DNA from: Tissierella praeacuta DSM 18095
Lineage (GTDB): Bacteria; Bacillota; Clostridia; Tissierellales; Tissierellaceae
Direction: 5' to 3'
Length of the DNA stretch: 40,011 bases
NCBI RefSeq assembly: GCF_900128955.1
Contig: NZ_FQTY01000021.1
Location: 1-40,011, forward strand
Below the pieces are notes generated by a model, which saw only the letters and a list, made by a program, of their open reading frames with translations, did no database searches and had not been told where the DNA came from. The position numbers and the translations under genes are program-made. Below are positions 7,186-16,270 of the stretch, piece by piece. Position 1 is the first letter of the stretch. Each line of letters opens with the position of its first letter.

Positions 7186-9096
7186 ATGGAAAAGATAAAA
7201 ATTACACTACCAGATGGTTCTATTAGGGAATATGATAAAGGTGTATCTGTATATGATGTTACTAAGGATATATCCGAAGGCTTAGCAAGAGTTGCCCTTG
7301 GTGCAGTTGTAAATGGGGAAACAAAGGGTATGCAAGAAACCATTGATGAAGATTCTTCATTTAAAGTAGTTAAATTTGAAGATAAAGAAGGAAAAGCTAT
7401 ATTCTGGCATACATCAGCTCATATTATGGCTCTTGCTGTGCAGAAACTTTTTCCAGGAGTTAAATTTGCTATAGGACCTTCAATAGATAATGGATTCTAT
7501 TATGATTTTGATACTGACCATAGATTTACTCCAGAGGATTTAGAGAAGATTGAAAAGGAAATGGCGAAAATTGCCAAGGAAGGGCATATTCTTGAGAGAT
7601 ATATTATGGATAAGAATGAAGCTCTTGAGTATTTTAAGGAAAAAGGAGAAGTATATAAAGTTGACTTAATAGAGCATTTTCCTGAAGATGAAGAGATATC
7701 CTTTTATAAATTAGGAGAATTTACTGATCTTTGTGCAGGACCTCATCTATATGATACTAAAAAGGTTAAGGCTATTAAACTTTTAAGTATTGCTGGTGCT
7801 TATTGGCGTGGTGATGAGAAAAATAAAATGCTTCAAAGGATTTATGGAACAACTTATGAAAAGAAAAAAGACTTGGAAGAATATCTTCATATGTTAGAAG
7901 AGGCTAAAAAAAGAGATCATAGAAAATTAGGCAAAGAATTAGATTTATTTAGTATTCATGAAGAGGGACCAGGATTTCCATTTTTTCATCCAAAGGGAAT
8001 GGCTTTAAGAAATATTTTAGAAAACTTTTGGAGAGAAGAGCATACTAAAGCTGGATATGATGAAATAAAAACACCTCTAATATTAAATGAAAGATTATGG
8101 CATCAATCAGGTCACTGGGATCATTATAAAGAAAACATGTATTTTACAAAGATTGATGAAGGGGACTATGCTATTAAACCAATGAATTGTCCTGGTTCTA
8201 TTTTAGTATATAAATCAAAGATGTATAGCTATAGAGATTTACCTCTAAGATGGGGTGAACTTGGATTAGTTCATAGACATGAACTATCGGGAGCATTACA
8301 CGGACTAATGAGAGTTAGATCTTTTACTCAAGATGATGCTCATTTATTTGTACTACCATCTCAAATAAAGGAGGAATTAGTTAATATAATTAATTTAGCC
8401 GATTATATATATAATGTGTTTGGATTTAAATATCATATTGAATTGTCCACTAGACCAGAAAATTCAATGGGCTCTGATGAACAGTGGGAAATAGCTACAA
8501 ATGGTCTTATAGAAGCTTTGGAAGAAAAAGGCATAAATTATATTGTAAACGAAGGTGATGGAGCATTCTATGGACCAAAGATAGATTTCCAATTAGAAGA
8601 TGCCATAGGGAGAACTTGGCAATGTGGTACAATTCAATTAGATTTCCAAATGCCAGAAAGATTCGATATAACTTATGTAGATAAAGATAATGAAAAGAAA
8701 AGACCAGTAATGATCCATAGGACTATATATGGAAGTATGGAAAGATTTATGGGAATACTAATAGAGCATTTTGCAGGTAAATTCCCATTATGGTTAGCTC
8801 CTGTACAGGCGATTATCCTTCCAATATCTGATAAGTTTAATGATTATGCTTATGAGATAAAAAAAGCAATGGTAGATAAGGGTATTAGAGTTGAATTAGA
8901 CGATAGGGCTGAGAAAATAGGATATAAGATTAGAGAAGCTCAACTACAACAAATACCAACTATGTTAATAGTTGGTGAGAAAGAAGTAGAAGAAAAATTA
9001 GTCTCCGTAAGAAAAAGAGATGAAGGAGACAAAGGTCAAATTAAAATTGAAGATTTTATTGATCAAGTAATTAAAGAAGTAGAAGAAAAGAAATAG
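7186..9096 (+). CDS. thrS: Threonyl-tRNA synthetase
   Basis: A full-length 636-residue class II enzyme that charges tRNA-Thr. Domains in order: N-terminal TGS (about 1-62, starting KITLPDGS); an editing domain with the HTSAH motif (about residues 75-79) and a later CAGPHL block; and a catalytic core with PMNCPGS (zinc cysteine), motif 2 RHELSGALHGLMRVRSFTQD (zinc histidine nearby) and motif 3 with IHRTIYGSMERFMGI. The C-terminal anticodon-binding domain begins near LWLAPVQAIILP. It starts at ATG behind TAGGAGGAAT. Expression is controlled by the T-box upstream, and the unusual 200-base stretch between T-box terminator and start codon carries a hairpin repeat. Confidence 0.97.
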   Translation: MEKIKITLPDGSIREYDKGVSVYDVTKDISEGLARVALGAVVNGETKGMQETIDEDSSFKVVKFEDKEGKAIFWHTSAHIMALAVQKLFPGVKFAIGPSIDNGFYYDFDTDHRFTPEDLEKIEKEMAKIAKEGHILERYIMDKNEALEYFKEKGEVYKVDLIEHFPEDEEISFYKLGEFTDLCAGPHLYDTKKVKAIKLLSIAGAYWRGDEKNKMLQRIYGTTYEKKKDLEEYLHMLEEAKKRDHRKLGKELDLFSIHEEGPGFPFFHPKGMALRNILENFWREEHTKAGYDEIKTPLILNERLWHQSGHWDHYKENMYFTKIDEGDYAIKPMNCPGSILVYKSKMYSYRDLPLRWGELGLVHRHELSGALHGLMRVRSFTQDDAHLFVLPSQIKEELVNIINLADYIYNVFGFKYHIELSTRPENSMGSDEQWEIATNGLIEALEEKGINYIVNEGDGAFYGPKIDFQLEDAIGRTWQCGTIQLDFQMPERFDITYVDKDNEKKRPVMIHRTIYGSMERFMGILIEHFAGKFPLWLAPVQAIILPISDKFNDYAYEIKKAMVDKGIRVELDDRAEKIGYKIREAQLQQIPTMLIVGEKEVEEKLVSVRKRDEGDKGQIKIEDFIDQVIKEVEEKK

Positions 9097-9099
9097 ATG

Positions 9100-9142
9100 A
9101 AAAAACTGTGGCAGTCCTAATTTGGGGCTGCCACAGTTTTTT
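9100..9142. terminator. Bidirectional terminator between thrS and the FtsH-like gene
   Basis: AAAAAACTGTGGCAG (9100-9114) pairs perfectly with CTGCCACAGTTTTTT (9128-9142). It has a T tract on each strand, as expected between convergent genes. Confidence 0.9.
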
Positions 9143-10700
9143 AATTAGATTCAATTGCATAAGGCAATGGTTTTTTATATAATTTAAATATATTATCTAA
9201 CTCATCGCTGTCTATTGTTTCTTTCTCCAATAGAGTATTGGCAATATAATGAAGTAAATATTTGTTTTCTTCTATAATTTTGAGAGCTTCAATATATCTT
9301 TCATCTGTAATTTTTTTGATTTCAATTCTGATTATATCAGAATTATATCTCATAAAGCTTTCATCTAAAGCCATGGTGCCTAAGGAACTCATTCCATAAC
9401 TACATACCATTTCTCTAGCAATATCTGTTGCTTTATTTAAATCATCCTTTGCACCTGTGGTGATTTCTTTGAAAATTAATTCTTCAGCTGCTCTACCAGC
9501 CAGTAGGCAAGTGATTTTATTCTTTAATTCTGACTGAGTTAACAAATATCTTTCTTCATCTGGAAACTTAAGTACATAGCCTAAGGCCTGACCTCTTGGA
9601 ATTATTGATATCTTTTGAACTATATCAGTTTCTAAGATTTTAGCAACTAAAGCATGACCTGCTTCATGTATTGCTACAGTTTCTTTCTCTTTTTTAAGTA
9701 CAGTAGGATTTTTAACCTCAAGACCTGCTAAGACTCGTTCGATAGCAGCATCAAATTCACTTAAAGATATAATATTTTTGTTTTTTCTAACTGCTATAAT
9801 AGCTGCTTCGTTGGCAATATTAGCTAATTGTGCTCCAGATAACCCAGTGGTTTTTTTTGCAATCATTTTAATATCGATGGATTTGTCTAGTGGTTTATTC
9901 TTTGTGTGAACCTCTAAGATTTGTTCTCTGGCTCGTATATTAGGGTTACCTACAAATATATGTCTATCAAACCTGCCAGGTCTAAGTAGAGCTTCATCTA
10001 ATAAATCTAGCCTATTTGTAGCACCTATTACTATAATAGTTTCATCAGTATTAAATCCATCCATTTCTACTAAAAGTTGATTTAAAGTTTGATCTTTTTC
10101 ATTGTTAGACTCTAGATTTCTTCTTGCACCTATGGCATCTATTTCGTCTATAAAAATAATACTTGGTGCTTCTTTTTTTGCTCTTTCAAATAGTGTTCTA
10201 ACTCTTTTAGCTCCTACTCCCACATATTTTTCTACAAATTCTGATCCAGAAGCATAAAGAAATGTTGAATTAGTTTCCCCAGCTACTGCTTTAGCAAGAA
10301 GGGTTTTACCAGTTCCTGGAGGTCCATGAAATAAGATACCTTTAGGTATTTTGGCACCCATTTTCTTGTATTTCAAAGAATTATTAATGAAGTCGATGGT
10401 TTCTTGTAGTTCTTCTTTTATTTCTTCCAACCCTGCCACATCTTTGAAGGATACATCTGATTTATCCTTTTCTCTTCCTGAATCTTTTTCAATAGATAAA
10501 ACAGAGGGGACCAATTGTGGGTTTGTATCTGTTTTTATATAGAGAATAAATAGGATCAGAGTGATTACCCATACTGCTAATCTATCTCTAATTCTAAATG
10601 TTGAAAAGCTGGCAGTTGGGAAAAAGCCATCGTAAATAAGTATAGAGGATGCAATCAACCCTAATACTAAAAATAAAAATATTATCTTTTTCTTTTTCAA
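9141..10700 (-). CDS. FtsH-like membrane AAA protease with a short N-terminal region
   Basis: A 519-residue ATP-dependent zinc metalloprotease that would extract and degrade membrane or cytosolic proteins. Two membrane spans (about 5-24 and 42-57) enclose only some 17 residues, whereas classical FtsH has a periplasmic or extracellular domain of about 70. The AAA module has Walker A GPPGTGKT (126-133), pore loop FVEKYVGVG (155-163), Walker B IIFIDE (181-186) and the SRH around RPGRFDRHI. The protease has HEAGH (345-349) and the acidic ligand region GAKDD (416-420). All catalytic residues are present. It is also shorter than the usual 600-plus residues and lacks the long C-terminal tail, so it is likely a paralogue of the main FtsH. 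The start is TTG (10700) behind GAGGTGGGG. Confidence 0.9.
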   Translation of the reverse strand: MKKKKIIFLFLVLGLIASSILIYDGFFPTASFSTFRIRDRLAVWVITLILFILYIKTDTNPQLVPSVLSIEKDSGREKDKSDVSFKDVAGLEEIKEELQETIDFINNSLKYKKMGAKIPKGILFHGPPGTGKTLLAKAVAGETNSTFLYASGSEFVEKYVGVGAKRVRTLFERAKKEAPSIIFIDEIDAIGARRNLESNNEKDQTLNQLLVEMDGFNTDETIIVIGATNRLDLLDEALLRPGRFDRHIFVGNPNIRAREQILEVHTKNKPLDKSIDIKMIAKKTTGLSGAQLANIANEAAIIAVRKNKNIISLSEFDAAIERVLAGLEVKNPTVLKKEKETVAIHEAGHALVAKILETDIVQKISIIPRGQALGYVLKFPDEERYLLTQSELKNKITCLLAGRAAEELIFKEITTGAKDDLNKATDIAREMVCSYGMSSLGTMALDESFMRYNSDIIRIEIKKITDERYIEALKIIEENKYLLHYIANTLLEKETIDSDELDNIFKLYKKPLPYAIESN

Positions 10701-10777
10701 ATTATCCCCACCTCATATATTGTTCTAAAAATAGTGTAACCATTTAATTCAATTTCTATAAAAGAAAAATATAAAAG

Positions 10778-10806
10778 TTGTAGGAAAATAACAACAAAGG
10801 TATAAT
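10778..10806 (+). promoter_or_regulatory. Promoter of the dipeptidase gene
   Basis: TTGTAG (10778-10783), 17 bases, TATAAT (10801-10806), followed by the gene's AAAGGAGAGG site. It lies in the 135-base gap shared with the divergent FtsH-like gene. Confidence 0.65.
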
Positions 10807-10835
10807 AGTGATAGATAGGAAAGGAGAGGTGTTAA

Positions 10836-12233
10836 ATGAATTATATTAATTTAATTGATGGTTATAAGGAAGAAATTGTTAAATCAACTCAAGAAATCAT
10901 TAAAATTAAGAGCGTAGAAGATGAAGCTAAACCAAATATGCCCTTTGGTGAGGGACCATATAAAGCTTTAGAATATGTCTTGGAACTATCTAAAAGTCTA
11001 GGATTTAAAACTAAAAATTTAGAAGGCTATGCTGGGTATGCGGAATTTGGAGAAGGTGATGAAAGTGTAGGTGTTTTAGTTCACTTAGATGTTGTACCTG
11101 AAGGTACAGGTTGGACTTATCCTCCATATGGTGCAGAAATTCATGATGATAAAATATTTGGTAGAGGAACAATAGATGATAAGGGTCCTGCCATAGCTAC
11201 AATTTATGCTATGAAGGCATTAAAAGAATCTGAAGTTTCCCTTAATAGAAAGATTAGAGTAATATTTGGAACTAATGAAGAAACAGGTTGGGGTTGTATG
11301 GATTATTATTTTAAGCATGAAAAACCACCAACAATGGCTTTTACTCCTGATGCAGACTTTCCTGTAATACATGGAGAAAAGGGGATAATAGTATTTGACT
11401 TAGTACAGAAATTGAACTCAAATGGATGCTGTGGAATTAAGCTTATAGATTTAAAAGGTGGAAATGCACCAAATATGGTACCAGACTATGCAGAGGCTGT
11501 TTTAGAAGTTCAAAACATTGATAAATTTGAAGAAAAATTTAAACAATATAAAAAAGAAAAAGATAATATGATAACTATGGATATAAAAGATAATATTGTT
11601 AAAGTAATAGCTAAAGGAATATCAGCTCATGGAAGTACTCCTGAAAAAGGAGAAAATGCAATATCTTATTTAATGAATGCATTATCCTATCTTATGGATG
11701 GAGAATGTGATATCTGTGATTTTATTAATCTCTACAATGAAAGAATAGGATTTAAACATTATGGTGAAGGTATTGGATGTGGCTATGAAGACAGTATATC
11801 AGGTAAGTTGAATTTTAATCCTGGACTTATAAAACTAGAAGGAGATAAAATAAAACTGACTATAAATGTAAGATATCCTATAAAAAGTAGTGCAAAAGAA
11901 GTATATGACGGAATAAGGAAAAATCTTAATGGAACAAAAGTTGAATTAGTAGAAGGTGAAGGAGATACTAAACCTTTATATGTAGCCAAGGATAATTTTT
12001 TAGTTGAAAAATTGATGAAAGTATATAGGGAACAAACTGGAGATTTAGAAAGAGAACCAATTACAATTGGTGGAGGTACTTATGCTAGGGCAATGGAAAA
12101 TGCAGTAGCATTTGGACCAATGTTTCCAGGACAACCAGATGTGGCACATCAGAAAGATGAGTATATTTCTATAGAGCATCTTATAAAGATAACTAAGATA
12201 TATGCTCATGCTTTATATGAATTAGCAAAATAA
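10836..12233 (+). CDS. pepV: PepV-type dipeptidase (M20 family)
   Basis: A 465-residue dinuclear-zinc peptidase of the PepV branch of M20, which splits dipeptides in the cytoplasm. Metal-site and catalytic motifs are present: HLDVVPEG (83-90), GRGTIDDKGP with bridging aspartate near 114-115, the general-base/ligand pair in GTNEETGWG (E148, E149), PDADFPVI (171-178) and a final histidine in PDVAHQ (438). Length and the inserted lid domain fit PepV. It starts at ATG behind AAAGGAGAGG with a recognisable promoter upstream and a terminator downstream, so it is monocistronic. In an amino-acid-fermenting anaerobe it would feed peptide use. Confidence 0.9.
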   Translation: MNYINLIDGYKEEIVKSTQEIIKIKSVEDEAKPNMPFGEGPYKALEYVLELSKSLGFKTKNLEGYAGYAEFGEGDESVGVLVHLDVVPEGTGWTYPPYGAEIHDDKIFGRGTIDDKGPAIATIYAMKALKESEVSLNRKIRVIFGTNEETGWGCMDYYFKHEKPPTMAFTPDADFPVIHGEKGIIVFDLVQKLNSNGCCGIKLIDLKGGNAPNMVPDYAEAVLEVQNIDKFEEKFKQYKKEKDNMITMDIKDNIVKVIAKGISAHGSTPEKGENAISYLMNALSYLMDGECDICDFINLYNERIGFKHYGEGIGCGYEDSISGKLNFNPGLIKLEGDKIKLTINVRYPIKSSAKEVYDGIRKNLNGTKVELVEGEGDTKPLYVAKDNFLVEKLMKVYREQTGDLEREPITIGGGTYARAMENAVAFGPMFPGQPDVAHQKDEYISIEHLIKITKIYAHALYELAK

Positions 12234-12248
12234 ATTAAAAAATCATGG

Positions 12249-12280
12249 TTTTCCCATGCTCTAAATTGGACATGGGAAAA
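12249..12280 (+). terminator. Hairpin after the dipeptidase gene
   Basis: TTTTCCCATG (12249-12258) pairs with CATGGGAAAA (12271-12280) around a 12-base loop. The downstream T tract is poor (TTCATTATAT), so termination may be weak. Confidence 0.55.
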
Positions 12281-12309
12281 TTCATTATATATGGGAAAAT
12301 TCATTATAT
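12272..12309. repeat. Perfect 19-base tandem duplication
   Basis: ATGGGAAAATTCATTATAT occurs twice head to tail (12272-12290 and 12291-12309). The first copy shares its start with the 3' arm of the hairpin above, so a second copy of that arm exists and could form an alternative stem. Confidence 0.9.
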
Positions 12310-12345
12310 AAGGAATATTTTATTAGTAAAATAAGTTTCTAAAGT

Positions 12346-12374
12346 TTGACAATTTAAATAGGCTATGATATATT
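12346..12374 (+). promoter_or_regulatory. Promoter of the cobalamin riboswitch/sucCD transcript
   Basis: TTGACA (12346-12351), 17 bases, TATATT (12369-12374), about 40 bases before the riboswitch core. A TATAAT at 12405-12410 lacks a good -35 and is less likely. Confidence 0.7.
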
Positions 12375-12411
12375 TTACTTAAAATTTAATATTTTGACCG
12401 TTGGTATAATC

Positions 12412-12600
12412 TTATATAGGATTATTTAAAAGGGAAGTTCGGTTAAAATCCGACACGGTCCCGCCACTGTGATAGATAGAATCTTAGGAACACCACTGTA
12501 CTAATTGTATGGGAAGGTATAAGATTTGTTACTCTTAAGTCAGGAGACCTGCCAATGGAAAAAACGCTGTTTATTACTCACGCGGATGAGGAGGTGTTAT
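12412..12600 (+). ncRNA. Cobalamin (adenosylcobalamin-type) riboswitch
   Basis: Conserved blocks of the cobalamin riboswitch occur in order: the 5' part with GGTCCCGCCACTGTGA (12458-12473), the B12 box AAGTCAGGAGACCTGCC (12537-12553), and a 3' element with ACTCACGCGGATGAGGAGG typical of the region after the B12 box. It is downstream of a clear promoter and followed by two terminator hairpins and then sucC on the same strand, with no gene between. Cobalamin binding would be expected to promote termination, lowering sucCD, but the switching direction is inferred. Confidence 0.92.
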
Positions 12601-12649
12601 TTATAAAGTAGATTGATTAGTTCCTTGCTTCTACTTCTATCAATAATAT

Positions 12650-12679
12650 CCTTTCTATTGCAGAAAGGTTTTTTATTTT
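12650..12679 (+). terminator. First terminator after the riboswitch
   Basis: CCTTTCT (12650-12656) and AGAAAGG (12662-12668) with a 5-base loop, then TTTTTTATTTT. It is probably the riboswitch expression platform. The stretch before it (12609-12645) has complementary segments (AAGTAG/CTACTT and ATTGAT/ATCAAT) that may form an alternative stem. Confidence 0.8.
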
Positions 12680-12693
12680 GTAAAAATAATGGT

Positions 12694-12727
12694 AATAACT
12701 CAGCAAAAAATTGTTGAGTTATTTTTT
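12694..12727 (+). terminator. Second terminator just before sucC
   Basis: AATAACTCA (12694-12702) pairs with TGAGTTATT (12715-12723), followed by a T run. It ends only 25 bases before the sucC start and just upstream of the GGAGGG ribosome site, so every sucC transcript from the upstream promoter must read through it. Confidence 0.8.
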
Positions 12728-12752
12728 GTGAAAATAAAAATGGAGGGATAAA

Positions 12753-13913
12753 ATGAATATTCATGAATATCAAGCTAAAGAATTAATGAGAGAGTATGGA
12801 ATCCCTGTACCTAATGGTAAAGTTATATATGATGCGAAGGATGCAGAAGCTGTCTGTTGGTCAATAGATACGGATATAGCAGTTGTAAAAGCTCAAATCC
12901 ATGCTGGGGGAAGAGGAAAAGCAGGAGGAGTTAAGATAGCTGAGTCAATAGATGAAGTTAAAAAATATGCTGAAGAATTATTGGGAAAAAGATTGGTAAC
13001 TCATCAGACAGGTGAAGAAGGAAGAGAAGTTAGAGCTATTTTAATAGAAGAAGGTTGTGACATTCAGAAGGAATATTATATTGGATTCGTATTAGACAGA
13101 GATAAATCAGGTGTCACCCTTATTGCTTCTGAAGAAGGAGGGACTGAAATTGAAGAAATAGCATTAAAAAATCCAGATAAAATTTATAAAGAATCCATAG
13201 ATTATATATTGGGATTAACGGAGTTTCAAGCTAGAAGGATATGTTTCAATATTAATATTCCGTTGGAGATAATAAATGAAGCTGTAAAGTTTATGATGGA
13301 TGCATATCGACTATTTATAGAAAACGATTGTGTTTTAGTAGAAATAAATCCATTAGTCGTTACAAAGGAAAAGGATTTGGTTGCCTTAGATGCAAAGATT
13401 AACTTTGATGAAAATGGTTTGTTTAGAAATGAGAAAATATTTAAGTATAGAGATTTAAACGAGGAAGATGAAAAAGAAATAGAAGCATCAAAACATGGAT
13501 TATCTTATATATCCTTAGATGGAAATATAGGGTGCATGGTAAATGGTGCAGGACTAGCTATGGCAACTATGGATATAATAAAGTTTTATGGTGGTGAGCC
13601 AGCTAATTTTTTAGATGTTGGTGGAAGTGCAACAGAAGAAAATGTTAAGAATGCCTTTAAGATAATATTATCTGATGAAAAGGTTAAGGGTATTTTTGTA
13701 AATATATTTGGAGGAATAATGAAATGTGATGTAATAGCTAAAGGAATTGTAAAAGCAGCTAAAGAATTAGAATTAAAAGTTCCAGTAGTAATTAGATTAG
13801 AGGGAACTAATGTAGATTTAGGTATAGAAATAATAAAAAAATCTAATCTAAATATATTTGCAGCGAAGGATATGAATGAAGGTGCTAGGAAAATATTGGA
13901 ATTAATTAAATAG
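12753..13913 (+). CDS. sucC: Succinyl-CoA synthetase beta subunit
   Basis: A 386-residue ADP-forming succinate-CoA ligase beta chain. It has the N-terminal ATP-grasp start [16 protein letters not shown], the nucleotide-binding [16 protein letters not shown], the metal-binding VEINPLVV block, and the C-terminal CoA-ligase domain with [23 protein letters not shown] and [12 protein letters not shown]. It is the usual family length with no missing motif. With SucD it interconverts succinate, CoA and ATP with succinyl-CoA. The gene starts at ATG behind GGAGGG, 14 bases before sucD. It is the first gene after a cobalamin riboswitch, so it is likely regulated by cobalamin. Confidence 0.95.
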   Translation: MNIHEYQAKELMREYGIPVPNGKVIYDAKDAEAVCWSIDTDIAVVKAQIHAGGRGKAGGVKIAESIDEVKKYAEELLGKRLVTHQTGEEGREVRAILIEEGCDIQKEYYIGFVLDRDKSGVTLIASEEGGTEIEEIALKNPDKIYKESIDYILGLTEFQARRICFNINIPLEIINEAVKFMMDAYRLFIENDCVLVEINPLVVTKEKDLVALDAKINFDENGLFRNEKIFKYRDLNEEDEKEIEASKHGLSYISLDGNIGCMVNGAGLAMATMDIIKFYGGEPANFLDVGGSATEENVKNAFKIILSDEKVKGIFVNIFGGIMKCDVIAKGIVKAAKELELKVPVVIRLEGTNVDLGIEIIKKSNLNIFAAKDMNEGARKILELIK

Positions 13914-13927
13914 GAGGGTGGTAAATA

Positions 13928-14869
13928 ATGAGTATATGGGTTGATAAGTCTACTAAAGTAATAGTGCAAGGCATAACAGGTAGTACTGCTATTTATCATA
14001 CAAAACAAATGTTAGAATATGGTACAAATATAGTTGGAGGGGTAACTCCAGGTAAAGGAAATATGAAAATTGAAGGAGTCCCTGTATTTAATACTGTAGA
14101 GGAAGCTAAAAGGAATACTAAAGCAAATGTATCTATAATATATGTTCCAGCAAAATTTGCAGCAGATGCTATTTTAGAAGCAGTAGATGCTGAATTAGAT
14201 ATGGTTATTTGTATTACAGAACATATCCCTATAAAGGATATGATTATGGTTAAAAGATACATGGAAGGCAAAAAGACTAGATTAATAGGACCAAACTGTC
14301 CCGGTATTATAACTCCAGAAGAATGTAAGATTGGTATTATGCCAGGGTATATACACAAAAAAGGAAGAATTGGAGTTGTATCCCGTTCTGGAACTTTGAC
14401 ATATGAGGCAGTTCATCAATTATCATTAAGAGGAATAGGACAATCTACAGCTGTGGGAATCGGTGGAGATCCTGTAAATGGAACGGATTTTATTCATGTT
14501 CTAAAGGCTTTTAATGAGGATGAAAATACAGATGCTGTAATTATGATTGGAGAAATAGGTGGAAATGCAGAGGAAAAGGCCGCATATTGGATTAAAGAAA
14601 ATATGAAAAAGCCAGTAGTTGGATTTGTCAGTGGTAAAACTGCACCTTCGGGAAAAAGAATGGGGCATGCTGGAGCAATTATTTCTTCAGGTAAAGGGAC
14701 GGCAAATGAAAAAATAAGAATAATGAAAGAGTGTGGCATATATATTTCTGAAATTCCTACAGATATAGCTAATACTTTAATTATAGCATTAAAAGATAAT
14801 AATCTTTGGACAGATGAATATGAATTAGCATATAAAAACTCAATTAAATTGACAAAGGCTATAATTTAG
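13928..14869 (+). CDS. sucD: Succinyl-CoA synthetase alpha subunit
   Basis: A 313-residue alpha chain with the CoA-binding Rossmann domain ([28 protein letters not shown]), the [12 protein letters not shown] block, [11 protein letters not shown], and the active-site histidine that becomes phosphorylated, in [17 protein letters not shown] (about residue 243). It is some 20 residues longer at the C-terminus than the shortest homologues ([20 protein letters not shown]). It starts at ATG behind AGGAGGGTGG and forms one operon with sucC under the riboswitch. A more specialised acyl-CoA ligase cannot be fully excluded, but all SucD motifs fit. Confidence 0.94.
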   Translation: MSIWVDKSTKVIVQGITGSTAIYHTKQMLEYGTNIVGGVTPGKGNMKIEGVPVFNTVEEAKRNTKANVSIIYVPAKFAADAILEAVDAELDMVICITEHIPIKDMIMVKRYMEGKKTRLIGPNCPGIITPEECKIGIMPGYIHKKGRIGVVSRSGTLTYEAVHQLSLRGIGQSTAVGIGGDPVNGTDFIHVLKAFNEDENTDAVIMIGEIGGNAEEKAAYWIKENMKKPVVGFVSGKTAPSGKRMGHAGAIISSGKGTANEKIRIMKECGIYISEIPTDIANTLIIALKDNNLWTDEYELAYKNSIKLTKAII

Positions 14870-15021
14870 CATATATGCTATCTATTCAAATTTATTATTA
14901 TCTGTTATTATATATTATAAGGTAGCTATTTTGAAACTCATAGATTGAAAATTCTTTTTTATAAAACATTTAAAGTAGAATTTTCCTATTCGTTAAAAAA
15001 TAATGCTTGAGAGGTATAGCT

Positions 15022-15516
15022 ATGAAAGAAATTATGGTGAAAAATCATAAAAAGATAAAACTTCCAGGAATGAGAGTTATAAAAACAGTTATAGCTGTAT
15101 ATATATGTTTTTTAATAAATTTTATTAGAAAAGGATTACCTTTTTATTCAGCAATAGCTGCAATTTTATGTATGCAAAATGATCACGTTAATGGTTTAAA
15201 GGCTGGAAAAAGTAGGATTATAGGAACATTAATAGGAGGAGTATATGGATTTTTGGCAATATTATTGATTGATTTTATAAATATTGAATTATTTAGTTAT
15301 ATTCATTATTTGATTTTAAGCTTATTTTTAATTCCAATTATATACACCAATGTATTTCTAAAATCCAATAGCTCTGCCTATATTAGCTGTGTTGTTTTTT
15401 TTAGTATAACTATTTCTCATGGTAGTGATATAGCACCTATGTATTTTGCTTTAAATAGAGTAATTGATACATTAATTGGAATAGGAGTTTCAATTGTTAT
15501 AAATATGATTATATAA
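15022..15516 (+). CDS. Small aromatic-acid-exporter-like (ArAE_1/FUSC) membrane protein
   Basis: A 164-residue membrane protein with about four to five hydrophobic segments. The IRKGLPFYSAIAAILCMQ and GKSRIIGTLIGGVYGFLAI blocks are typical of the ArAE_1 (DUF939) membrane domain. Family members may export aromatic or other acids; the substrate here is unknown. Related proteins are often twice as long with a C-terminal soluble domain, absent here. I start at ATG 15022 behind GAGAGG; a TTG at 15007 is possible but sits on the ribosome site. It has its own AT-rich 150-base upstream gap, in which I see no clear promoter or terminator. Confidence 0.75.
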   Translation: MKEIMVKNHKKIKLPGMRVIKTVIAVYICFLINFIRKGLPFYSAIAAILCMQNDHVNGLKAGKSRIIGTLIGGVYGFLAILLIDFINIELFSYIHYLILSLFLIPIIYTNVFLKSNSSAYISCVVFFSITISHGSDIAPMYFALNRVIDTLIGIGVSIVINMII

Positions 15517-15535
15517 ATAAAATTGTAAAATATAT

Positions 15536-15564
15536 TTGACAAATAACTGTGACTAATGTATAAT
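15536..15564 (+). promoter_or_regulatory. Promoter of infC-rpmI-rplT
   Basis: TTGACA (15536-15541), 17 bases, TATAAT (15559-15564): consensus sigma-A elements preceding the long infC leader. Confidence 0.9.
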
Positions 15565-15570
15565 TGTAAG

Positions 15571-15730
15571 GTAAAATGAATATTGGGTTTAAGTAGAAGT
15601 GTCCGCTTCTCACCTTATAGCTTTGCTCATAAGGTTTTATATGAAAAAATAGTCTTATTATATAAGGCTCATGTTTTTATGAATTTAAGCGGGTGTTCTA
15701 TACCCGCTTTTAATTTTTTGAAAAAACTTA
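15571..15730 (+). ncRNA. infC leader with attenuator (L20 leader type)
   Basis: A 160-base untranslated leader containing several stems, including ACCTTATAG/CTCATAAGGT around 15611-15636, and a strong terminator AAGCGGGT (15687-15694)/ACCCGCTT (15702-15709) followed by TTAATTTTTT. In Bacillus the same operon is autoregulated by L20 through premature termination in this leader. Position and terminator agree with that model; the detailed L20-binding structure was not verified. Confidence 0.8.
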
Positions 15731-15744
15731 GGAGGTGCTGTACT

Positions 15745-16254
15745 ATCAAAGAACTTCAAATTAATGAAGAGATCAGAGATAAAGAGGTAAGACTAATTGA
15801 TGTAGATGGAACACAACTTGGGATTTTACCTATAAAAAAAGCAATGGAGATTTCGGAAGATAAAAAATTGGATTTAGTAAAGATAGCTCCAACTGCGAAT
15901 CCACCAGTATGTAGGATAATGGATTATGGGAAATACAAGTATGAGTTGGCTAAAAAAGAGAAGGAAGCTAGAAAAAATCAAAAGGTGATTAATGTTAAGG
16001 AAATTCGACTAACACCTAATATTGAGACCCACGACCTAAATGTAAAAGCTAGGACGGCTAGTAAATTCTTAGAATCTGGAGACAAAGTTAAGGTGTCCGT
16101 TAGATTTAGGGGTAGGGAAATGGGCCATACAGAAATTGGTAAAGAAGTATTAAAGGATTTTGCTAAGTTAACTGAAGAGGTTAGTATAATAGAGAAACCA
16201 GCAAAATTAGAAGGACGAAGTATGGTAATGTATTTAACACCAAAAACTGAGTAA
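15745..16254 (+). CDS. infC: Translation initiation factor IF-3
   Basis: A 169-residue IF-3, which keeps 30S subunits apart and checks the start codon. The N-domain begins (I/M)[20 protein letters not shown] and contains [19 protein letters not shown]. The C-domain has [14 protein letters not shown] and [15 protein letters not shown] choose the ATC codon at 15745 as start: it lies 9 bases after a perfect AGGAGG (15730-15735), and the protein then begins where IF-3 proteins normally do. The upstream in-frame extension from 15583 would translate the attenuator and is not IF-3-like. A rare AUU/AUC start is a hallmark of infC self-regulation. Confidence 0.93.
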   Translation: MKELQINEEIRDKEVRLIDVDGTQLGILPIKKAMEISEDKKLDLVKIAPTANPPVCRIMDYGKYKYELAKKEKEARKNQKVINVKEIRLTPNIETHDLNVKARTASKFLESGDKVKVSVRFRGREMGHTEIGKEVLKDFAKLTEEVSIIEKPAKLEGRSMVMYLTPKTE

Positions 16255-16270
16255 TAAGGGAGGTAGCATC

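Noticed and set aside
13586-14008. 140-residue open frame on the minus strand
   Set aside because: It is antisense to the highly conserved sucC/sucD coding sequence and has no family features or ribosome site.
15583-15744. N-terminal extension of IF-3 from a TTG start
   Set aside because: It would translate the attenuator leader, is not IF-3-like, and lies before the AGGAGG site that serves the ATC start.
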